From Calliopsis andreniformis (Eukaryota; Arthropoda; Insecta; Hymenoptera; Andrenidae), in assembly GCF_051401765.1 (NCBI RefSeq), contig NW_027480534.1, positions 434,001 through 498,000 on the forward strand: a DNA stretch of 64,000 nt, read 5' to 3'. The first letter of the stretch is position 1. The number at the start of each line of letters is the position of its first letter. The translations under genes and the position numbers were made by a program. The notes under the pieces were generated by a model. It was given only the letters and a program-made list of their open reading frames with translations, made no database searches and was not told the origin of the DNA. Shown in pieces: positions 52,196 through 63,362 of this stretch.

Positions 52196-54480
52196 TTGAG
52201 GATTGAAGATTGAGGACTGGGGATTGAGGGTTGAAGATTGAGGATTAAGGATTGATGATTAGGGTTTGGGTATCTAGGATTGGAGATTGATTATTGAGGA
52301 TTGAGGATTGAGGATTGACAATTGAGAATTGAGAATGAGGACTGAGGGTTGAGGAATGAGGTTTGAGGAACGAGGATTGGGGATTGATGATTGAGGACTG
52401 AGGATTGACGATTGAGTATTGAAGATTGAGGATTGATGACTGAGGATTGAGGATTGAGAATTGAGGATTGCGGATTGAGGATTGAAGATTGAGTATTGGG
52501 GACTGAATATAGAGGATTGTGGATTGAGGATTGAGGATTGAGGATGAGGGCTGAGGGTTGAGGATTGATGTTTGGGTATTGAATCCTGAGAATTCAGGAT
52601 ATTCAGTTGAGTATTGAGAATTGCGGATTGATGGTTGAGTATTGAGGATTGAGGATTGAGGATAGCGGGTTGAGTATTGAAGATTGAGGATTGTTGATTG
52701 AGGATTGAGGACTGAGTATTGAGGATTGAGGATTGAAGATTGAGGATAGGGGATTGAGGATAGAGGATTCAGGATTGAAGTTTGAGGACTGAGGATTGAG
52801 GATTGAGGATTGAGGATTGAGGATTGAGGATTGAGGATTGAGGATTGAAGATTGAGGATTGAGGATTGAGCGTTGTGGGTTGAGGACGAGGACTGAGGGT
52901 TGAGTATTGATGTTTGACGTCTGAGGAATGAGGATTGAGGATTGAGAATTGAGGATTGAGGATTGAGGATTGAGGATTGAAGATTGAGGATTGGGTATTG
53001 AGGATTGAAGAATGACGATTGAGGATTGAGGATTGAGGGTAGAGGATTGAGGATTGTAGATTGAGTATTGAGGATTGAAGACTGAGGATTGAGGATTGAG
53101 GATTGGCAGTTGAGGATTGAGTGTTGAGGATGGAGGATTGAAGAGAGAGTACTGAGTGTTGAGGATTGAGTGTTGAGAATTGATGTTTGAGAATTGAGAT
53201 ATGATTATTGAATATTGTGGATTGAGTATTGAGCCATGAGAATTCAGGATATTCTATTGAGTATTCAGAATTGAGGACTGATGGTTGAGTATTGAGGATT
53301 GAGTATTGAGGATTGAGGATTGATGGTTGAGTATTGAGGATTGAGGATTGAGGATAGAGGATTGAGTATTGAAGATTGAGGATTGATGATTGAGGATTGG
53401 GGACTGAGTGTTGAGGGTTGTGTGATGAGAATTGATGTTTGTGGATAGAGATTTGAAGATTGCAGACTGAGTATTGTGTTTTGAAAACTGTGAATTGATG
53501 ATATTCTATTGAGGATTGAAGATTGACAACCGATTGTTGAGGACTGAGGGCTGAAGATTGAGGAATCAAGATTGAGTATTTAAGATTGAGGTTTGAGGAC
53601 TGTGGATTGAGGTTTGAGGATTGAGGATTGAGGATTGAGGATTGAGGATTCAGGATTGAGGATTGCGGATTGAAGATTGAGGATTGAGGATTGAGTATTC
53701 AGGATTCAGGATTGAGGTTTGCGGACTGAGGATTGAGGATTGAGGATTGATGATTGAGGATTGAGGATTGAGGATTGAGGATTGAAGATTGAGGATTGAG
53801 GATTGAGGGTTGTGAATTGAGGACGAGGACTGAGGGTTGAGTATTGATGTTTGAGGTCTGAGGAATGAGGATTGAGGATTGAGAATTGCGGATTGAGGAT
53901 TGAGGATTGAAGATTGTGGATTGGGTATTGAGGATTGAAGAATGAGGATTGAGGATTGAGGATTGAGGATTGAGTATTGAAGATTGAGTATTGAGGATTG
54001 AAGATTGATGATTGAGGATTGAGGTTTGAGGTTTGAAGATTGAGAATTTGGGACTGAGGATTGAAGATTGAGGATTGGGTATTGAGGATTGAGGATTGAG
54101 TATTGAGGTTTTAGGTTTGAAGATTGAGGATCGAAGATTGAGTATTGAGTATTGAGGATTGAAGATTGACGATTGAGGATTGAGGATTGCGGATTGAGGA
54201 TTGAGGATTGAGGATTGAGGATTGAGGATTGAGGATTGAAGATTGAGTATTGAAGATTGAAGATTGAGGATTGAAGATTGAGGATTGGGGATTGAGGATA
54301 GAGGATTCAGGATTGAGGTTTGAGGACTGAGGATTGAGGATTGAGGATTGAGGATTGACGTTTGAGGATTGAGGATTGAGCATCGATGATTGAAGATTGA
54401 GGACTGGGGATTGAGGACTGAAGATTGAGGATTAAAGATTGATGATTAGTGTTTGGGGATCCAGGATTGGAGATTGATTT
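52196..54480. repeat. Array region after the duplications, related to earlier units
   Basis: A gene-free array. The 52.2-53.4 kb part matches 28.3-29.45 kb (offset 23,880 at the AGGGTTTGGG variant) and its 4,971 partner. The 53.1-54.1 kb part matches the ends of the 4,454 units near 39.3-40.0 and 43.75-44.7 kb. The region therefore joins pieces of two different higher-order units. Confidence 0.82.
52583..52600. other. C-block inverted repeat
   Basis: Full 7-base arms. Third member of the 28.70/33.67 kb subgroup, with offset 23,880 to the first. Confidence 0.93.
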
Positions 54481-54672
54481 TTGAGGATTGAAGATTGAGG
54501 ATTGGGGATTGACGATTGACAAATGAGAATTGAGGATGATGACTGATGGTTGAGGATTGAGGTTTGACGAACGAGGATTGGGGATTGTGGATTGAGGACT
54601 GAGGATTGACGATTGAGTATTGAAGATTGAGGATTGATGACTGAGGATTGAGGATTGATGTTTGAGTATTGA

Positions 54673-54690
54673 ATCCTGAGAATTCAGGAT
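54673..54690. other. C-block inverted repeat
   Basis: Full 7-base arms followed by TATTCAA. Confidence 0.92.
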
Positions 54691-55932
54691 ATTCAATTGA
54701 GTATTGAGAATTGCGGATTGATGGTTGAGTATTGAGGATTGAGGATTGAGGATTGAGGATAGAGGGTTGAGTATTGAAGATTGAGGATTGTTGATTGAGG
54801 ATTGAGGATTGAGGATTGAGGATTGAGGATCGAAGATTGAGGATTGGGGATTGAGGATTGAGGATTCAGGATTGAGGTTTGAGGACTGAGGATTGAGGAT
54901 TGTGGATTGAGGATTGAGGATTGAAGATTGAAGATTGAGGATTGAGGATTGTGGGTTGTGGATTGAGGACGAGGACTGAGGGTTGAGTATTGATGTTTGA
55001 CGTCTGAGGAATGGGGATTGAGGAATGAGAATTGAGGATTGTGGATTGAGGATTGAAGATTGAGGATTGGGTATTGATGATTGAAGAATTCGGATTGAGG
55101 ATTGAGGATTGAGGATTGAGGATTGAGGATTGAAGATTGAGTATTGAGGATTGAAGACATGGGATTAAGGATTGAGGATTGAAGATTGAGGATTTGGGAC
55201 TGAGGATTGAAGATTGAGGATTGAGGATTGAGGATTGAGCATTGAGAATTGAGGTTTGAGGTTTGAAGATTAACGATTGAGGATTGAGAATTGAGGATTG
55301 AGGGTTGAATATTGATATCTGAGGTCTGAGGATTGAGGATTGAGGATTGAGAATTGAGGATTGAGGATTGAGGATTGAAGATTGAGGATTGGGTATTGAA
55401 GATTGAAGAATGAGGATTGAGGATTGAGGATTGAGGACTGAGCATTGCAGATTGAGTATTGATGATTGAAGATTGAGGATTGAGGATTGTGGTTTGAGGA
55501 TTGAGGACGAGGACTGACGGTAGAGGGTTGAGGTTTGAGGATTGAGGATTGAGGATTGAGGACTGTGGACTGAAGATTGAGGATTGGTGACGGAGGATTG
55601 AGCATTGAGGATTGAGCATTGAGGATTGAAGATTCAGGACTGGGGATTGAGGATTGAAAAATGAGGATTAAGTATTGAGGATCGGGGATTGAGGATCTAG
55701 GATTGGAGATTGATTACTGAGGATTCAAGATTGAGAATTGAGGATTGAGGATTGGGAATTGAGAATTGAGGATTAGGACTGAGGGTTGAGGATTGAGGCT
55801 TGAGGAACGAGGATTGAGGGTTGAGGATTGAGGATTGAGGATTGAGGATAGAGGGTTGAGTATTGAGGATTGAGGATTGAGGTTCGAGGATTGAGGATTG
55901 AGGATGAGGGCTGATGGTTGAGGATTGAGGTT

Positions 55933-55949
55933 TCAGCATTGAATGCTGT
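55933..55949. other. D-block palindrome, degraded
   Basis: Right arm ends GCTGT, losing the outer pair. The following GAATTC is changed to GAGTTC, so the EcoRI-type site is lost too. Confidence 0.85.
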
Positions 55950-56116
55950 GAGTTCAGGATATTCTATTGAGTATTGAGTATTGAGGAATGATGGTTGAGT
56001 ATTGAGGATTGAGGATTGAGGATTGAAGATTGAGTTTTGAGGATTGAAGATTGAGGATTGAGGAACGAGGATTGAGGATGAGGGCTGCGGGTTGAGGATT
56101 GATGTTTGAGTATTGA

Positions 56117-56134
56117 ATCCTGAGAATTCAGGAT
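56117..56134. other. C-block inverted repeat
   Basis: Full 7-base arms followed by TATTCAA. Its downstream flank (GAATTTAGGATTGATGG) is of the A type, so this copy looks like a C/A recombinant. Confidence 0.92.
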
Positions 56135-57439
56135 ATTCAATTGAGTATTGAGAATTTAGGATTGATGGTTGAGTATTGAGGATTGATGGTTGAGGGTTGT
56201 GTGTTGAATATTGAGGATTGAGGATTGAGGATTGAGGATTGAGGATTGAGGATTGACGATAGAGTATTGATGATTGAAGATTGAGGATTCAGGATTGAGG
56301 TTTGAGGATTGAGGACGAGGACTGACGGTTGAGGGTTGAGTTTTGAGGATTGAGGATTGGGGACGGAGGATTGAGGATTGAGGATTGAGCATTGAGGATT
56401 GAAGATTCAGGACTGGGGATTGAGGACTGAAGATTGAGGATTAAGGATTAATGATTAGGGTTTGGGGATCTAGGATTGGAGATTGATTTTTGAGGATTGA
56501 AGATTGAGGATTGGGGATTGAGGATTGACAAATGAGAATTGAGGATGAGGACTGAGGGTGGTGGATTGAGGTTTGACGAACGAGGATTGGGGATTGAGGA
56601 TTGAGGACTGAGGATTGACGATTGAGTATTCAAGATTGAGGATTGATGACTGAGGATTGAGGATTGTGAATTGAGGATTGAGGATTGAAGATTGAGGATT
56701 GAGGATTGTGGGTTGTGGATTGAGGACGAGGACTGAGGGTTGAGTATTGATGTTTGAAGTCTGAGGAATGGGGATTGAGGAATGAGAATTGAGGATTGAG
56801 GATTGAGGATTGAAGATTGAGGATTGGGTATTGAGGATTGAAGAATTCGGATTGAGGATTGAGGATTGAGGATTGAGGATTGAGGATTGAAGATTGAGTA
56901 TTGAGGATTGCAGACAGGGGATTAAGGGTTGAGGATTGAAGATTGGGGATTTGGGACTGAGGATTGAAGATTGAGGATTGAGGATTGAGGATTGAGGATC
57001 GAAGATTGAGTATTGAGGATTGAAGATTGAGGATTGAGGATTGAGCATGGAGGATTGTAGATTCAGGACTGGGGTTTGAGGATTGAAGGTTGAGGATTAA
57101 GGATTGAGGATTGGGGATTGATGATCTAGGATGGGAGATTGATTACTGAGGATTGAAGATTGAGGATTGAGGATAGAGGATTGGGAATTGAGAATTGAGG
57201 ATGAGGACTGAGGGTTGAGGATTGAGGATTGAGTAACGAGGATTGAGGATTGAGGATTGAGGACTGAGGATTTACGATTGAGTATTGAAGATTGAGGATT
57301 GATGACTGAGGATTGAGGATTGAGGATTGAGGATTGAGGATTGAGGATTGAAGATTGAGTATTGAGGGTTGAATGTTGAGGATTGAGTATTGAGTATCGA
57401 GGATTGAGGATGAGTGCTGAGGGTTGAGTGGTTGAGGTT

Positions 57440-57457
57440 TCAGCATTTGAATGCTGA
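57440..57457. other. D-block palindrome with one extra T
   Basis: TCAGCATT-TG-AATGCTGA: both 8-base arms are intact and the centre is one base longer. The insertion shifts the 7-base phase but keeps the symmetry. Confidence 0.9.
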
Positions 57458-59228
57458 GAATTCAGGATATTCTATTGAGTATTGAGTCTTGAGAATTGAG
57501 GAATGATGGTTGAGTATTGAGGATTGAGGATTGAGGATTGAAGATTGAGTATTGAGGATTGAAGGTTGAGGATTGAGGATTGAGGATTGAGGATTTGAGG
57601 ATTGGGGACTGAGGATTGATGGTTGAGTATTGAAGATTGGGGATTGATGACTGAGGATTGAGGATTTAGGATTGATGATTGAGGATTGAGGATTGAGGAT
57701 AAGGGGATCGAGGGTTGAGGATTTAAGATTCAGTATTGAGGGTTGAAGATTGAGAATTGAGGATTGAGTATTGAACATAGAGGACTGAGTGTTGAGGGTT
57801 GAGTGATGAGAATTGATGTTTGTGGATAGAAATTTGAAGATTGCAGATTGAGTATTGAGTATTAAAAACTGTGAATTGATGATACTCTATTGAGGATTGA
57901 GGATTGACAACTGATTGTTGAGGACTGAGGGCTGAAGATTGAGGATACAGTGTTGAGGATTCAGGATTGAGGTTTGAGGACTGAGGATTGAGAACTGAGG
58001 ATTGAGGATTGAGGATTAAAGATTGAGTATTGAGGATTGAAGATTGACGACTGAGGATTGAGGATTGACGATGGAGTATTGAGGATTGAGGATTGAGGAT
58101 TGAGGATTGAGGATTGACGATTGAGGATTGAGTATTGAAGACTGAGAATTGAGGATTGAGGACTGAAGATTGAGGGTTGAGGATTGAAGGTTGAGTATTG
58201 GTGATTGAAGGTTGAGGATTGAGGATTGAGTGTTGGGGATTGAGGACGAGGACTGACGGTTGAGGATTGAGGTTTGAGGATTGAGGATTAAGGATTGAGG
58301 ATTAAGGATCGAGGATTGGGGTTGGGCATCTAGGATAGGAGGTTTGTTATTGAGGATTGAAGATTGAGGCCTGAGGACTGAGGATTGAGAATTGAGAATT
58401 GAGGATGAGGACTGAGGCTTGAGGATTGAAGATTGAGGACTGGGGATTGGGTGTTGAAGGTTGAGGATTAAGGATTGATGATTAGGGATTGGGGATCTAG
58501 GATTGGAGATTGATTATTGAGGATTGAAGATTGGGGATTGAGGATTGAGGATTGACAATTGAGAATTGAGGACGAGGTCTGACGGTTGAGGATTGAGGTT
58601 TGAGGAACGAGGATTGGGGGTTGAGGATTGAGGACTGAGGATTGACGATTGAGTATTGATGATTGAGAATTGATGACTGAGGACTGAGGATTGAGAATTG
58701 AGGATTGCGGACTGAGGATTGAGGATTGAGGATTGAGGATTGACGATTGAGAATTGAAGATTGAGGTTTGAGGATTGAGTGTTGGGGATTGAGGACGAAG
58801 ACTGACGGTTGAGGCTTGAGGTTTGAGGATTGAGGATTAAGGTTTGAGGATTAAGGATCGAGGATTGGGGTTGAGGATCTAGGATTGGAGGTTTGTTATT
58901 GAGGATTGAAGATTGAGGCCTGAGGACTGAGGATTGAGAATTGAGAATTGAGGATGAGGACTGAGGCTTGAGGATTGAAGATTGAGGACTGGGGATTGGG
59001 TGTTGAAGGTTGAGGATTAAGGATTGATGATTAGGGATTGGGGATCTAGGATTGGAGATTGATTATTGAGGATTGAAGATTGAGGATTGAGGATTGACGA
59101 TTGTGAATTGAGAATTGAGGATGAGGACTGAGGGTTGAGGATTGAGGATTGAAAATTGAGGATTGAGGATTGAGGTTTGAGGATTGAGAATGAGGGCTGA
59201 GGGTTGAGGATTGATGTTTGAGTATTGA

Positions 59229-59246
59229 ATCCTGAGAATTCAGGAT
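59229..59246. other. C-block inverted repeat
   Basis: Full 7-base arms. Flanks shared with the 60.28 and 63.35 kb copies. Confidence 0.92.
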
Positions 59247-60275
59247 ATTCTATTGAGTATTGAGAATTGAGTATTGATGATTGAGTATTGAGGATTGAAG
59301 ATAGAGGATTGACGATTGAGGATTGAGGATTGAGGATTGAAGATTGAGAATTCAGGATGAGAACTGAGGCTTGAGGATTGAGGTTTGAGGAACGAGGATT
59401 GGGGATTGAGGATTGAGGACTGAGGATTGACGATTGAGTATTGAAGATTGAGGATTGATGACTGAGGATTGAGGATTGAGAATTGAGGATTGCGGACAGA
59501 GGATTGAGGATTGAGGATTGAGGATTGAGGATTGAAGATTGAGGATTGAGGATTGAGGGTTGTGGATTGGGGACGAGGACTGAGGGTTGAGTATTGATGT
59601 TTGAGGTCTGAGGAATGAGGACTGAGGATTGAGAATTGAGGATTGAGGATTGAGGATTGAAGATTGAGGATTGGGTATTGAGGATTGAAGAATGAGGATT
59701 GATTATTGAGGATTGAGGATTGAGGATTGAAGATTGAGGATTGGGGATTGAGTATCGAATATTGAGGATTGTGGATTGAGGATTGAAGATTGAGGATTAA
59801 GGATTGAGGATTGGGTACTGAGGATTGACGATTGAGGATTGAGGATTGAGGATTGAGTATTAAGGATTGAGGATTGGGTATTGAGGATTGCAGGTTGAGG
59901 TTTGAGGACTGAGGATTGAGGATTGAGGATTGAGGATTGAAGATTGAAGATTGAAGATTGAAGATTGATGACTGAGTGTTGAGGGTTGAGTGATGAGAAT
60001 TCATGTTTGTGGATTGAGATTTGAAGGTTGAAGATTGGGGATTGAGTATTGAACCATGAGGATTCAGGATATTCCATTGTGTATTGAGAATTTAGGATTG
60101 ATGGTTGAGTATTGAGGATTGATGGTTGAGGGTTGTGTGTTGAATATTGAGGATTGAGGATTGAGGATTGAGGATTGACGATTGAGTATTGATGATTGAA
60201 GATTGAGGATTCAGGATTGAGGTTTGAGGATTGAGAATGAGGGCTGAGGGTTGAGGATTGATGTTTGAGTATTGA

Positions 60276-60293
60276 ATCCTGAGAATTCAGGAT
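60276..60293. other. C-block inverted repeat
   Basis: Full 7-base arms. 1,047 bases from the 59229 copy. Confidence 0.92.
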
Positions 60294-63200
60294 ATTCTAT
60301 TGAGTATTGAGAATTGAGTATTGATGATTGAGTATTGAGGATTGAAGATAGAGGATTGACGATTGAGGATTGAGGATTGAGGATTGAAGATTGAGAATTC
60401 AGGATGAGAACTGAGGGTTGAGGATTGAGGTTTGAGGAACGAGGATTGAGGATTGAGGACTGAGGATTGACGATTGAGTATTGAAGATTGAGGATTGATG
60501 ACTGAGGATTGAGGATTGAGAATTGAGGATTGCGGACTGAGGATTGAGGATTGAGGATTGAGGATTGAGGATTGAGGATTGAAGATTGAGGATTGAGGAT
60601 TGAGGGTTGTGGATTGAGGATTGAGGATTGAGTATTGAGGATTGAGGATTTAAGATTGAGTATTGAAGATTGAAGATTGAGGATTGAGGATTGAGGATTG
60701 ATGATTGAGGATTGAAGATTGAGGATTGGGGATTGGGGATTGACGATTGAGGATTGAGGATTGAGGATTGAGTATTAAGGACTGAGGATTGGGTATTGAG
60801 GATTGCAAATTGAGGATTGAAAAATGAGAATTAAGGATTGAGGATCGGGGATTTAGGACCTAGGATTGGAGATTGATTACTGAGGATTGAAGATTGAGGA
60901 TTGAGGATTGAGGATTGGGAATTGAGAATTGAGGATGAGGACTGAGGGTTGAGGATTGAGGTTTGAGGAACGAGGATTGAGGATTGAGGATTGGGGACTG
61001 AGGATTGACGATTGAGTATTGAAGATTGGGGATTGATGACTGAGGATTGAGGATTTAGGATTGATGATTGAGGATTGAGGATTGAGGATAAGGGGATCGA
61101 TGATTGAGGATTTAAGATTCAGTATTGAGGGTTGAAGATTGAGAATTGAGGATTGAGTATTGAACATAGAGGACTGAGTGTTGAGGGTTGAGTGATGAGA
61201 ATTGATGTTTTTGGATAGAGATTTGAAGATTGCAGATTGAGTATTGAGTATTGAAAACTGTGAATTGATGATATTCTCTTGAGGATTGAGGATTGACAAC
61301 TGATTGTTGAGGACTGAGGGCTGAAGATTGAGGATACAGGGTTGAGGATTCAGGATTGAGGTTTGAGGACTGAGGATTGAGGATTGAGGATTGAGGATTG
61401 AAGATTGAGTATTGAGGATTGAAGATTGACGATTGAGGATTGAGGGTTGACGATTGAGGATTGAGGATTGAGGATTGAGGATTGAGGATTGAGGATTGAG
61501 GATTGAGGATTGAAGGTTGAATATTGATGAATGAAGGTTGAGGATTGAGGAATGAGGATTGAAGATTGAGGATTAAGTATTGAGAACTGAGGATTGAGGA
61601 TTGAGGATTGAAGATTGAGTATTGATGATTGAAGATTGAGTATTGAGAATTGAGGGTTGAGGATTGAGGACGAGGACTGACGGTTGATGATTGACGTTTG
61701 AGGATTGAGGATTGAGGATTGTAGACTGAGGATTGAGGATTGAGGATTGAGCATTGAGGATTGAAGATTGAGGACTGGGGATTGAGGACTGAAGATTGAG
61801 GATTAAGGATCGAGGATTGGGGATTGAGGATCTAGGATTGGAGGTTTGTTATTGAGGATTGAAGATTGAGGCCTGAGGATTGTGGATTGAGAATTCAGAA
61901 TTGAGGATGAGGACTGAGGGTTGAGGATTGAAAGTTGAGGACTGGGGATTGAGTGTTGAAGGTTGGGGATTAAGGATTGATGATTAGGGATTGGGGATCT
62001 AGGATTGGAGATTGATTATTGAGGATTGAAGATTGAGGATTGAGGATTGAGGATTGACAATTGAGAATTGAGGATGAGGACTGAGGGTTGAGGATTGAGG
62101 TTTGAGGAACGAGGATTGGGGGATGAGGATTGAGGACTGAGGATTGACGATTGAGTATTGATGATTGTGGATTGATGACTGAGGATTGAGGATTGAGAAT
62201 TGAGGATTGCGGACAGAGGATTGAGGATTGAGGATTGAGGATTGAGGATTGAGGATTGAAGATTGAGGATTGAGGATTGAGAGTTGTGGATTGAGGACGA
62301 GGACTTAGGGTTGAGTATTGATGTTTGAGGTCTGAGGAATGAGGACTGAGGATTGAGAGTTGAGGATTGAGGATTGAGGATTGAAGATTGAGGATTGGGT
62401 ATTGAGGATTGAAGAATGAGGATTGAGGATTGAGGCTTGAGGATTGAGGATTGAGGATTGAGGATTCAAGATTGAGTGTTGAGGATTGAAGATTGAGGAT
62501 TGAGGATTGAGGATTGAAGATTGAGGATTTGGGACTGAGGATTGAAGATTGAGGATTGGGTATTGAGGATTGAGGATTGAGGTTTGAGGTTTGAAGATTG
62601 AGGATCGAAGATTGAGTATTCAGGACTGAAGATTGACGATTGAGGATTGAGTGTTGAGGATTGAAGATTATGTATTGAGGATTGAGGATTTAAGATTGAG
62701 TATTGAAGATTGAAGATTGAGGATTGATGATTGAGGATTGAGGATTGAGGATTGACGATTGAGGATTGGGGATTGAGGATTGACGATTGAGGATTGAGTA
62801 TTGAGGATTGAGAATTGAGGATTGAGGACTGAAGATTGAGGGTTGAGGATTGAAGGTTGAGTATTGGTGATTGAAGGTTGAGGATTGAGGATTGAGTGTT
62901 GGGGATTGAGGACGAGGACTGACGGTTGAGGATCGAGGTTTGAGGATTGAGGATTAAGGATTGAGGATTAAGGATCGAGGATTGGGGTTGAGGATCTAGG
63001 ATTGGAGGTTTGTTATTGAGGATTGAAGATTGAGGCCTGAGGACTGAGGATTGAGAATTGAGAATTGAGGATGAGGACTGAGGCTTGAGGATTGAAGATT
63101 GAGGACTGGGGTTGAGTGTTGAAGATTGAGGACTAAGGATTGATGATTAGGGATTGGGGATCTAGGATTGGAGATTGATTATTGAGGATTGAAGATTGAG

Positions 63201-63344
63201 GATTGAGGATTGACGATTGTGAATTGAGAATTGAGGATGAGGACTGAGGGTTGAGGATTCAGGATTGAAAATTGACGATTGAGGATTGAGGTTTGAGGAT
63301 TGAGAATGAGGGCTGAGGGTTGAAAATTGATGATTGAGTATTGA

Positions 63345-63362
63345 ATCCTGAGAATTCAGGAT
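63345..63362. other. C-block inverted repeat
   Basis: Full 7-base arms. Last copy in the window. Confidence 0.92.
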
